From Porphyra umbilicalis (lineage: Eukaryota > Rhodophyta > Bangiophyceae > Bangiales > Bangiaceae), in NCBI GenBank assembly GCA_002049455.2, contig KV918817.1, positions 182,962 through 246,961 of the forward strand: 64,000 nt of DNA, in the 5' to 3' direction. Position numbers and translations under genes: made by a program. Position 1 is the stretch's first letter. The number at the start of each line of letters is the position of its first letter. The notes below the pieces were generated by a model. It searched no databases, had not been told where the DNA came from, and worked only from the letters and a program-made list of their open reading frames with translations. Positions 22,348 through 31,539 of the stretch are shown piece by piece.

Positions 22348-23229
22348 TACTGTACAGTGCGCTGAAGGCAGTGTGAACGCTGTTGGGCTGCAAGATCTTA
22401 AATCTCGTGCCACCCGATCGCCAGCCTGTCTACCCAGAAAACCTGCGTGCCTCTCACACTCGGCGCGTGTCGACCCGCTGGCGGCGCAACGCGTGCGTGC
22501 CAGCGTCGAGGCGACTCGATTACGATCAGTTCCGCCGCTGTCGACCCCGCCACGCGGCCAGGATGCGACGACTTTCTTGCGGCCACCTGCGCTGACCGCA
22601 TCCGATGGCGCTGCCCGAGGTCCCCACCGTCACTCTCGAGAGAGCGGACCACGTTTTTCCGCCTTCTGTACGGTTAGGGGATGGACGTGTTTTCCCTCCA
22701 CTGTCCTGGGGACCTTCCGAGTACGTTAGGCCTGATCTACTTGACCGCAAAGCGCTGTGCGGTGGGGCTTTCTGCACGCAAAGCCGCGCCTTGCAAAACG
22801 GCTCGTCACTTAGTGTGTGACGTCGCGCGTGGTCGCCTGTCTACCTGTGTGGCGGTCTCCAACTGCTTTTGACCGTCGGTAGTTTGGATGCACGAGTGTT
22901 GGTACAGTTTGAAAGCGCCGGCTGCAGCCGGTAGGGGTGGTCTGGGAGCTGACGCGCCTCTTGTGGGAGCGGGAAGCGGGCTCCCGCGCTGAGCGTTTTC
23001 GCGCGTCGTGGTCGCGCGCTGTGTGGGGACGCCGGACGCTTGGCATTACTTTTTCTTTCGTACCTCGAGCGCGCCCGTGCTGCGCCGATCGTCTAGCAGG
23101 AGGCTGGCCACCGCCTTGTGGCACTGGGTTGGCGAAACTGACAAGCGGGCGGTGGAGCGGCGTTGGATGGGCCGGGTGGGCTGCCTGGGCGCCTGCGTGG
23201 GTGGCGGCGCACGCCGTCGAATGTGACCT

Positions 23230-23235
23230 TATAAG
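23230..23235 (+). promoter_or_regulatory. TATA box of accessory gene B
   Basis: TATAAG lies 151 bp upstream of the chosen ATG at 23381, inside the divergent region, at a distance similar to other TATA-ATG spacings in this window. Confidence 0.45.
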
Positions 23236-23380
23236 CATGAGCGCCATGCGTGGGGGAGGCACACCATCCATTTCCCAGTACTCCCACCACAACCTGCCCG
23301 TACCTTGTCCTGATCCTGTTGTGCAGGCCTCTTGCGCTCCTTTCACCCCTCTACGCTTCCCTGCTGAGTACTTCGTCGCC

Positions 23381-25714
23381 ATGGCGGGCGGCCGCACACC
23401 TGACCGTACGCCTGCTCCGACGTTCCATGACCGGGACAACAAGGACACCCTCCGTGCTGCTTCTGGCGCGCGCCCGCCTGTGGCCCCCCGACTCGCACCC
23501 GCGCCTTCCAGTGTTGGGTCTGGCGTCTCGATGCACATGCAGCAGAACCCCTCTCCTCTGCTCGAAGGCCGCCACGCTCCTGCGGCGGCGCACACCGCGG
23601 TGCACCAGGAGGCGGTGACCGCCTGGAGCTCGGCAGCTGTGGGACGTGTCGCGACGGCTGCCTCGGCATCCTCCCTGCCGCCCATAGCCACGGGCCCGCT
23701 GCCTCGTCATCCGCAACTCGAATTTGAGAACCACTCCACAACCCTCGCGGCTGGGACGGTGCCTCATTACAACGAAGCCAACCACTCGAGTTCCAAGGAG
23801 GCGCCGCTGCTGTCTACCAAAACACACAAGGGCCGCCCCACCCCCCGCCGCCGAAACAGCCTGCCTGCTGTCCCGTCGCTCGCCTCTGTGCCCGGGCTCG
23901 GCCTCGCGTCTGGCCGCGTCGATGGCTCCGGTGGCGTGGGTCGCGCACTGCCGCGACGCACGCCTCTGGCTGCCCCTTCCGTCGCACGCCTCCCGCATAC
24001 CAAGACGGGGGTGTCCGAGGCCACCCCGCCCAAGACCGCCCCCAGGGATGTTCCGTATGCCGAGGCACTTGCGGGGCTCCTCAAACTGTCTGGGCAGGAC
24101 AAGGTGCTTGGCAATAGCACTGAATCAACTCGTGGCGCGTCTCTGAGTGCGCTGTCTGTCGCTGTAAGCAAGATGAGGATGGCGGAAATGGAGGCCAAGT
24201 CTGCCAGCTCGACGCCGGCAGGCCTCTCCGTCGACAGTGACGACGCGGAGCGTGTCAATTGGGCGGTGGCGCCTGGAGCCAAGTGCGCCAAGATGCCGGA
24301 CTTGGCCAAGCCCCTCTACGTGCCTGACGAGATGCAGACCTCGCGTGGTGTCGACGAGGCTCCCACTCTCTCTGCAACGCCCTCGTTGCGCGTGCCTCCC
24401 TTGACACGCTCTCAAAAGGTTGCCTGTGCCGCTGCGGCGGACGTTGCCAAGAAGCGCGCTAACGGCCTGACGATTATGGTCGGCATCCGCAGGTTGCTCA
24501 AGTCACGCACCAAGGCCAAGACGGGAAATGCGACGAAGACCATTGACGTCTTCCCGTCCCCGAGTCAGCGGTCCGCTATGGTCACGTGCGCCGTAAAGGA
24601 CCACACCGAGTACTCCGAGACAGAGGCGACGGACTTCCTGCTCGAGACCATTCTGGCACCCCGTCGCGCCAGCAAGCGCTCGCGCGACGGGGCTATGGAG
24701 CACAAAGCTCGCAAGCCCGAGGATCTCGTGGAGCCCAAGTCGAGCAGGTCGGCCGGCACGTCGACCCCGTCGGCCAAGCTCAACCAATCCATGTCCCACA
24801 CGTTTGCTGACCTCAAGCGCAACATGACGCAGGCGTGGTTTGTCAAGGTGACCGGCCGCCCCAAGCCGATCATGACGTCCGTCGCTGCAGCAGGCTGGCT
24901 GGACCAGCGCTCCTACTCCATGACACCGGGGGGACGGGGCGGCATCATCGAGGCCATCATGAAGGGCTACAAGTATCTTGGCGTGTACGACCAGCGCGTG
25001 CGGCCAGCGGCGGGTGCTGGCTCCAACCCGGTCCCCACGATTTGTTTCGGTCACTACGGACTGGGGGCGTTGTGTGTCCGGGAGGCCTTGGAGTGCATCC
25101 GGGACGGCGTGTCCGACTCGGGCGGGCCGGATCTGTACCGGTACCAGAGGTATGTCGACGAGGTGATAGCGCATGACGCGTATCTCCCGAAGACCTCTGG
25201 GGAGAGGGACGGGATCCTCCTCTGTGACGGGGCGGACCCCCAGCGCGCGGTATTTGAGGCAGAGTTCATGCCGAAGTTCGGAGGTGACGGTGAATCGAGA
25301 ACGGCGGGGGTGCCCGTCGTGGGAATTGCTGAGACGGGGTGGGTTGCCGTGGAGGCTGACCGGGCGGGGGGGGCCGGGGCGGGGGAGGGCGGCATCGCAG
25401 GTGATGGGCAGCGCGTGATCGACGGTGGTAACGGGCGAGCCGCCGTTGCCCTCCCGGCGGAGGCCGCGGCCGCTGCGGCGGAGGCGGCGGTCGGGACCGC
25501 CGAGCAGGTGGCGGAAGTCCCGATGCTGCCGCCGCGTGCGATGGCCCCGGCCGCGCCGTCGCCGCCCGTGGCCGCGGCGGTGCCGTCGCTGCCCGAGGCC
25601 GCGGCGGCACAGCCGCAGCGTTCCACCAGAGCCAGGGCTGCGGCTATTTTGGCCGCCGCCCAGGCCGAGGCGGCGGCGCTGCTTGCCCTGGCGGATGACG
25701 ATGACCTTCTGTGA
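23381..25714 (+). CDS. Transposon accessory protein B, paralogue of A (777 aa)
   Basis: The start at 23381 gives MAGGR, shared with the copy 1 protein, although the frame is open from 22937. Length (777 versus 789 aa) and block order match protein A. Block 1 is about 333-425 (PSLRVPP..., KKRANGLTIMVG). Block 2 is about 465-493 (KLNQ, KRN, TGRP). Block 3 is about 516-625 (GGRGGIIEAI... to DGILLCDGADP). The tail ends in Ala-rich helix and DDDDLL. The Ala/Lys stretch of A is replaced by other Pro/Ser/Thr sequence, so only the C-terminal two thirds is under clear constraint. No named domain is recognised. Its location next to the TIR and CCATCGGA array, opposite the transposase, suggests a transposition co-factor. 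Confidence 0.75.
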   Translation: MAGGRTPDRTPAPTFHDRDNKDTLRAASGARPPVAPRLAPAPSSVGSGVSMHMQQNPSPLLEGRHAPAAAHTAVHQEAVTAWSSAAVGRVATAASASSLPPIATGPLPRHPQLEFENHSTTLAAGTVPHYNEANHSSSKEAPLLSTKTHKGRPTPRRRNSLPAVPSLASVPGLGLASGRVDGSGGVGRALPRRTPLAAPSVARLPHTKTGVSEATPPKTAPRDVPYAEALAGLLKLSGQDKVLGNSTESTRGASLSALSVAVSKMRMAEMEAKSASSTPAGLSVDSDDAERVNWAVAPGAKCAKMPDLAKPLYVPDEMQTSRGVDEAPTLSATPSLRVPPLTRSQKVACAAAADVAKKRANGLTIMVGIRRLLKSRTKAKTGNATKTIDVFPSPSQRSAMVTCAVKDHTEYSETEATDFLLETILAPRRASKRSRDGAMEHKARKPEDLVEPKSSRSAGTSTPSAKLNQSMSHTFADLKRNMTQAWFVKVTGRPKPIMTSVAAAGWLDQRSYSMTPGGRGGIIEAIMKGYKYLGVYDQRVRPAAGAGSNPVPTICFGHYGLGALCVREALECIRDGVSDSGGPDLYRYQRYVDEVIAHDAYLPKTSGERDGILLCDGADPQRAVFEAEFMPKFGGDGESRTAGVPVVGIAETGWVAVEADRAGGAGAGEGGIAGDGQRVIDGGNGRAAVALPAEAAAAAAEAAVGTAEQVAEVPMLPPRAMAPAAPSPPVAAAVPSLPEAAAAQPQRSTRARAAAILAAAQAEAAALLALADDDDLL

Positions 25715-26159
25715 CGAGCAGTGGGTTACCCTGTTCTGTGACGTGGCCAACCGCACTTTTTGACGGTACCGTACGCGTGCATCATGATTTGGAGTGTGGG
25801 GCGACGGGGGGACGGGGGGATGTCGGGATGGGGAGCGGGTGGGAGGGCCTGCGAGCGGGCAGGGGACAGAGTGGCGCCTGGGTGTGGGTCTTTGTCAGTC
25901 CCGTGTTTCTTGGCCGCTTCTCGGCATCAGTGCTTCTTCTCTTTCTTGCTTTCGTACGACAAAGCAAGGGAAGAAGCTCTATGGTGGAAGGTTGTCATGT
26001 GGTGCCGCGTACGTACCACGCTTGTCCCTGAAAGAAACAGAGAACAGGCAGCACCCCCTGGTGCCGGGCAGCGCAGCACGAGGATCGCCCGTCTCCCGAT
26101 CGCGATGAGATGTGATATCGAAACCAGATTCAACTCTCGTGGATAGTTTTCGCACCTCC

Positions 26160-26315
26160 AATTCGGCAGGTTTTGTCTCCGGTTCGACACCGCATCCGAT
26201 GGGCAAATGTCCATCGGATGACCCCTTCCGATGGCACCATCGGACGCGATATCGTTACCATCGGAAACTTCCTCCCGATGGTGATCCGATGGCGTTTGTC
26301 CCCAAAAGAGACGAT
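26160..26315. repeat. Right TIR and subterminal array of copy 2
   Basis: About seven CCATCGGA/TCCGATGG-type motifs lie between 26195 and 26290, followed by the 28-bp TIR at 26288-26315. Confidence 0.75.
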
Positions 26316-26770
26316 ATAACTGGGAGGATCGCGATCGCTGAGGACGCACCAGGGAGCAGCAGCGGACGATCGTGCGGAAAGAACGCATCTCATTGGCCCG
26401 ACCAAGGAAACGACAGGAAGTAGCCGTCGTCAAAGATTAATTTTCTTGAAACACAAGGTGGGCTACAAAGTGCACAAGGGTGCCATTTAAGCGGATATTG
26501 ACTGTAATGCGTAGCCGACCCGTTGCTCAGTGTTTCTGGCCCGTCAGGGCGTGGCCACTAAGGTTGGCATTTACCGGAACGTTGCGAGAAATTCTGTTTC
26601 CCGATCGGGTACCGACTTATCAATTTCGTAGCGATATCTCGGCTACACAGACAACGACGAATACCGGGGGAAGGGGGGGGGGGCAGCGACCGGGGGGGGG
26701 CAGCGACCGGGGGGGGGGCAGTGACCGGGGGGGGGGCAGCGACCGGTGGTGCGGAATAGGTGGCGAGCTC
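26316..26770. repeat. Spacer with 17-bp G-rich tandem repeat
   Basis: No gene. At about 26680-26755 a unit of 17-18 bp (CAGCGACC followed by 9-10 G) is repeated about four times, once as CAGTGACC. The G runs could form quadruplexes. Confidence 0.7.
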
Positions 26771-27566
26771 AGGCCCGTTCCGTGACATGGATCCGGGTTT
26801 GTGTTGCCCGTTTGTTACGCCACAAACCCGGCGTCACACCGGTCAGAGCATTCCGGGACATCAGGCAGGATATGGGTATGTGATGTCAATGAATGTAAGT
26901 ACACAAGATAATTCAATATCTGCACTCCAATCTCAATCGTCCGCGGCTTTCTGTCCACCCGCTGGCGCACGTGTGTAGCAACATTGCTGATCGGCACGGG
27001 CGCTGCGGCGCGCACCGTGTGGCGACACGCACCACCGCGGGTGGAGAGAGTGACTAGAGGGGCGTGCCCACACCGCGGCACCCTCTGCGTAAGCTCACAC
27101 AGCTGCATCTCCGGTTGGCGTCTGACGCGGGATGGCCCCCGTCACCGGTCCCCTCACAGCGCAAAAAGGTAAAGAACGTACAGGCTGTGGCGGGAAGCGG
27201 TGTGGCCGCGTACGAATACGAAAAAGCCGACTGTGTGAGCTGCTGCGTGCGGTGGGAGGAGGTGTGACCCGCGCAACTGCAGCGCAGCGGCTGCGGCCTC
27301 GGCCGACGTGCGGTGAGATCACTCGACACCATTCCCTCGCCAATGCATCGGAAAACTCTTGCGTCACTCCGTCCGTGATCGATTCTAATTCTCCAGGCAG
27401 GCCATTCAGCCTGCCTCGTCACATGGCTCTGGCCGAGTGGCGCAAGCCAGGCATGCCTGGGATCGGCACGGGCAAGTTTAGCACGTGGCAGAATTCAGCC
27501 AACCAGCGTTCGACAACGCTTGTCACAAACACCGTCACAAACACGGACCCATGTCACGGAACGGGC
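26771..27566. mobile_element. Dispersed TIR element, full copy
   Basis: The left end (from 26771, AGGCCCGTTCCGTGACATGG) and right end (to about 27566, its reverse complement) form an inverted repeat that continues as TCCG...GTTTGTG. Its right portion is repeated almost identically and in opposite orientation at 46877-47375. No credible coding sequence or target duplication is seen; superfamily unknown. Confidence 0.65.
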
Positions 27567-28075
27567 CTCAAGAGGGGTATCGTCGGCAAGCTGCTGGGCG
27601 ACACATGCGGGGGGGATGGCGGGCGGGGGGGGGACAGGGGGTGAGGGGGACACAAAGAGGGGTACGGAGCGGTTGGGATGGTCACGCAGCGACCAAGGAG
27701 GGGTGGACGGCTGGGAGCCAGGCAGTTGAGAGTGTGCATGGCCGCGCCGACCCGGTGGGATCCCAAAACGGTGGGGAAACCCAGTCAGCGACGACTGGGG
27801 GGGTGCGGGAGAGAGGCTCCGTAGCACGCGGGGGGGTGGTGGCGGTTGGTCGATGGGCGGTAGTCGTAGCGGGGGGGTGGAGTGGGCTCAGCAGATCTGC
27901 TCTGCTCAGCTCAGCAGATCTGCTCAGCGCCCGACTGACTAGCGGTTTGGCGCCAGTCACGTGGCGGGCGTGACAGAGATCTGTCAGCCGAGCGTTCCTC
28001 GGATTGCCGATCCAACAAACTGACCAGTCCACCGGAGATCGCATGTCATTGGCGACGGCGTAGTCTGAAACAAGG
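27567..28075. other. G-rich spacer, no gene seen
   Basis: This stretch is G-rich and low in complexity. A palindromic CAGATCTGCT/AGCAGATCTG cluster lies at about 27888-27925. Confidence 0.4.
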
Positions 28076-29179
28076 CCGGGATGGGCAAGTGATGAATTGG
28101 AATCGGATATCAATCGATTGATCGGGCCGAAAACACATATCCTCAAGGTATCGATTGGGGAGTAAAACATTCGGGGCGATCGGTTTATTATTATATACCA
28201 CATAAGTATTACCGGTGCACATATTTGACACCACTTCGGACTCAGACCACGGGACTTAGCCCTCATTGGTCACTTCAGAGCTGGTGGCTCGCCGAGCTGG
28301 CGCTTGGCTGACGCTGGTTGCTCTTGCTCATTTGTGCTAGGATACGTAACGCGTTGCGGCCAGAATGCTGTGGGATGGTCCCACCGGGCGCCCAAGTCCT
28401 GGTGCAGCATTGACAGGCTGTCTTCGAACCCCTATACCGTCCGTACACAGGCGCTCGTCACCGACTGCGGTTCCCTCCACTACCCCACGACTTTCTTGAA
28501 GCGCATCAAGGGTTCATGCCTGATGTCCAACTCCCCTGACCATGGCGGCGCTGTCTATGCCGCCCCAGTCGAGTCAGGCCGCCACCGTGCCCAGCGCTGG
28601 CCCCGCTGCCCAGTACGCTGGCGGCCTTCCCCATACACAAGAATCAGACTGGCTGATGAGCACGCTCTCGGACCTAACGCGATTGAAATCCAATGGAGCA
28701 CGCCAGAGGGAGGCGCCGAGAAGCGACGGGGGGGTGCGGGGGAGGCGCCGAGAGGCAATGCTGGAGGAGCAGACAGGCAAGGCCGCGAGCGGGGTAGACG
28801 CCGAAAAGCGAGGCAGGGAGTGGGGGAGGCGCCGAAGAGCAAGGAGGGGAGCGGGGAAGGCGCCGAAGAGCAAGGCGGGGAGCGGGGCGACTCAGAAGAG
28901 CAAGGCAGGGTGCTGGGGACCCGCAGAAAAGAACGACCGGGACCAGCGCGGGGGTGCTGCTGGACAGACACGAATGGGTTGACCATTTCGCGTACCGTCG
29001 ATAACTACGAGAGCAATAGCCAATGACAAGTGTCTGCAGAGTCACCTCCATCCACCTGTTTTCGGCTGCTTGCAAGCCTCGCTGGCGGCAGGTGAAAAAA
29101 TGCGATCTGAAATCGATCAGCGGTTGTGACTGAATTCCAATTTATCGATTTAGCCCAGCCAACCGATTGCCCACCCCTA
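28076..29179. mobile_element. Possible hAT-like element upstream of TFIIA gene
   Basis: The right end reads TTGCCCACCCCTA at 29167-29179 (reverse complement TAGGGGTGGGCAA, a common hAT-type terminus). A related CCGGGATGGGCAA lies at 28076-28088, and AATTGGAAT occurs inside both ends. The 8 bp outside the ends do not match, so this may be two unrelated or decayed ends. Between about 28690 and 28930 is a degenerate tandem repeat (GGCGCCGAAGAGCAAGG-type unit of about 36-39 bp) that opens a chance frame at 28304-29026. Confidence 0.35.
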
Positions 29180-29289
29180 CCTGCCACGCCTCGGCCCCCG
29201 CCCGACCGCGGCCGCCGGCGCCGGCGCGCGTTTTCCCCCACGCCCCGACCCACACCCGCCGCCCTTCTCCTTGCACGGCGGCGACGACC

Positions 29290-30186
29290 ATGTCGGCGCC
29301 CCCCCCCAATCCCCCCGTCGGCGGGTCCGCGGTGGCGGGGGCGGCCCCCCCCCCCGCGCGCGCGCGCGGCCCCGCGGCGGCCGCCACCCTCGTGGCGGGC
29401 GGCCCGACGCCCGCCCGCCGCGCACGCGCGTCGCGGGTCCCCCCCTCGGCGGTTGCCACCGCCGAGACGGTGCGGGACGTGTACCTCCGCGTCATTGACA
29501 CGACGCTCGAGGGCGCCCGCGCCGAGGCGGACAAGGGCACCATCGCCCCCGACGCGGCGGTGCTGGACGACTTGCGCGCGCGGTGGCACGCGCGCCTCAC
29601 CTTCCTCACCGCGGAGGGCGCCAAGGGCGGCGCCGACGCGGCAGCCGCGTCGGCGGCCACCGCCACTGGGGCGGCGGCGGTGGCGGCGGCGGCGGCGGCG
29701 GCGGCGGGGGGGGGGGGGGCGGGGGCGGCCGCCGGCGCGCCTGGCGGCGCGGCGGCGCCGGCGCCTGCGGGCGGCGCGCTGCCGGCGCGCGGCCTCCCGG
29801 GGGTGGCGGCGGGCGTGCCCCCCGGCGTGGTGCCGCAGGGGGATGGCGCGGGTGGCGACGGCGGCGACGGGGACGAGGCGGGGCGGGGCACCAAGCGCGG
29901 TCGTGGGGGGGACGCGGACGAGGATGAGGATGACCCCAAGGCGGAGGACGTGCCCGCGGGGGCGGAGGAGCCCGACGACGCGTCGCTCGGCGGCGTGAGC
30001 ATTGACAGCGATTTGGAACATCGGGATGACGATGACGATGACGGGGACGACTACATCCTCGCGCAGCACGATCGGGTGACGCGCAAGTCGGGCAAGTGGA
30101 AGGTGCAGCTGAAGGATGGGGTCGTCCACGTGGGGGGGGTGGACTACCTGTTCAACAAGGGCACCGCCGACCTCAACTGGGCCTAA
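29290..30186 (+). CDS. TOA1: Transcription initiation factor IIA large subunit (alpha/beta)
   Basis: This is a 298-residue protein from the ATG at 29290; a longer in-frame extension upstream is Pro/Arg-rich and unlike the family. The N-terminal block at about 58-107 (VRDVYLRVIDTTLEGARAE, then LDDLRARWHARL) matches the TFIIA alpha four-helix region. A long Ala/Gly linker and an acidic stretch follow. Residues 254-298 (DYILAQHDRVTR, GKWKVQLKDGVVHVGG, DYLFNKGTADLNW) match the C-terminal beta-barrel that with the small subunit contacts TBP and DNA. In the nucleus TFIIA stabilises TBP on the TATA box. The family layout (conserved ends, variable linker) and length fit well. No intron is needed. A transposon-like end lies 110 bp upstream, and a run of about 18 G lies just after the stop. 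Confidence 0.92.
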   Translation: MSAPPPNPPVGGSAVAGAAPPPARARGPAAAATLVAGGPTPARRARASRVPPSAVATAETVRDVYLRVIDTTLEGARAEADKGTIAPDAAVLDDLRARWHARLTFLTAEGAKGGADAAAASAATATGAAAVAAAAAAAAGGGGAGAAAGAPGGAAAPAPAGGALPARGLPGVAAGVPPGVVPQGDGAGGDGGDGDEAGRGTKRGRGGDADEDEDDPKAEDVPAGAEEPDDASLGGVSIDSDLEHRDDDDDDGDDYILAQHDRVTRKSGKWKVQLKDGVVHVGGVDYLFNKGTADLNWA

Positions 30187-31539
30187 GGAGGGAACGAGGG
30201 GGGGGGGGGGGGGGGGGGCGGCCTTTGGAGATGGGTGGAGGGATGCGATGGGAGTCACAACGTTGCGTTGGGGTAAGGGGCCACGAGGGCGAGGACCAAG
30301 TGGGGGGTTCCAGTCGGCATGCTACCCCGCCTCCCCGTTTTTTTTTGTGTGGTTGGTGCTTGTGTTAATCGTGTCGTGCATTGCTCTGAATGCCATGGTG
30401 GGCGGGCGCTGGCGAACCGATCGCCCGGGCCGTGCTACCACGGTGGGGTAGGTTGTGCGGTGGATGCGGGCCTTGTCCCGTCGTATTCTTTGATGTGTTT
30501 TGTGTCTCGCTGATTCCCACTTGTTTCGTATCGGTTGCGCCCGTGCCCTCCCGGCCAAAGCCACGGTTGGACACGCCGGCCGGGCCGTCTGCTGCGACGC
30601 GGAGCCGCCCCGTCACGCGCGGTGCCTCGCCGCCGCCTCCGCCGTGGGGCGCAGTGCTCCCCGCCCCGCGGCCACCGACGTGGTCGCGGCGTTATCCGCC
30701 CTCGACGGCGCGCTGCGGGGCCCCCGTCGCCCGCACTTTGCTGCGTTTGGGCGCTTGCCCCCCGCCGCGCCGCCGGCGCCTCCCCCCCCCCCCGTCTGCC
30801 TGACCGAACCCAACAGGCGCGGCCACGTGCGACGACCAGCAGGGCCACCCCCCTCCCCTAGATAAACACGGATGCGCGCCGGCGTTGCGGGTGGGCCGCC
30901 GGGGCACCCGCCCGGAAATTGGAGGCACGCCGCCGCCCACCCCCCCCCCCACCTGCCCCCCCTCCCCCCCGCTCATCCCGGTCACGTCGTCGCCCGCCCG
31001 GGCGCCCGTGCCCGTGGTGGCCAGTAGCGTCGCCCCTCGAAGCCCCCCCCCCCCCCTGCCCGCCCCACCCCCGCACGGGCGACGACGCACGCGCGCGGCG
31101 CACACCTAATTTAGCCAAGGGCGGTCTTCTTGTATTCGTCATTACAGTTTTTTCTGAATATATTCAGACAACACGTCTCATTCGGACCGTCCGACCCCTC
31201 TCCGCAGCATGCTTCTGAAGGCTTCGGCCTACGAGCTCGACCACCCAGTTTCCCAGTGCAGCACACATCTCTTTCATAGCCTTTTTCTGCAAACGCTACT
31301 AAACTACGTGATGATGTCGAGGACCCCAATAGGACCCCAAAGACCCCTACTTCTTTTCCCGCTATGGCCACCTCTCTTTCGCACTTGGGAGGCCTCGCAG
31401 AGACACCGTACAGGCCGCTGCGGCTTCAAAAAAAACGTCAGAGAGCATGTGCGAAGTCCCAAAGGATGGGAGAGGTGGCTACATAGTATTTAAGTCCTCT
31501 ATGAGTGCCGTACCGGTACCCCGCCCCCCCCCCCGCCGC
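30187..31539. other. Convergent intergenic region, no gene seen
   Basis: The region lies between the 3' ends of the TFIIA and F-box genes. It contains many C and G homopolymers (about 30200-30220, 30785, 30945, 31045) and GC-rich frames on both strands without domain signal. The part from 31100 on is AT-richer and also without a supportable gene. Confidence 0.4.

Larger units (their letters stand above)
21099..23380. promoter_or_regulatory. Divergent intergenic region of copy 2
   Basis: This is the counterpart of the copy 1 intergenic region. It includes a nested MITE at 21907-22347, which partly explains its greater length, and a TATA-like site before the accessory gene. No other gene is credible. 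Confidence 0.5.
16686..26315 (-). mobile_element. Two-gene CACTA/Plavaka-like DNA transposon, copy 2 (inverted)
   Basis: A 9.6-kb element has perfect 28-bp inverted repeats at 16686-16713 and 26288-26315 (starting ATCGTCTCTTTTGGGGACAA), each followed inward by CCATCGGA motifs. Gene order is the mirror image of copy 1: transposase on minus (17247-21098), accessory gene on plus (23381-25714). The TIR differs from copy 1 (GTCTCTTTTGGGGACAAAC versus GTCGCTTTCGGGGAT), so the two are separate subfamily members, not a simple recent duplication. A 441-bp MITE is nested inside. No clear TSD was found. Confidence 0.78.

Noticed and set aside
28076-28088. Firm left end of a hAT element before the TFIIA gene
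   Set aside because: The end resembles the right terminus, but the flanking 8 bp do not match, so only a low-confidence element is reported.
29005-30258. Long minus-strand frame over the TFIIA gene
   Set aside because: It is the antisense shadow of a high-GC3 gene whose plus-strand product is clearly recognisable.
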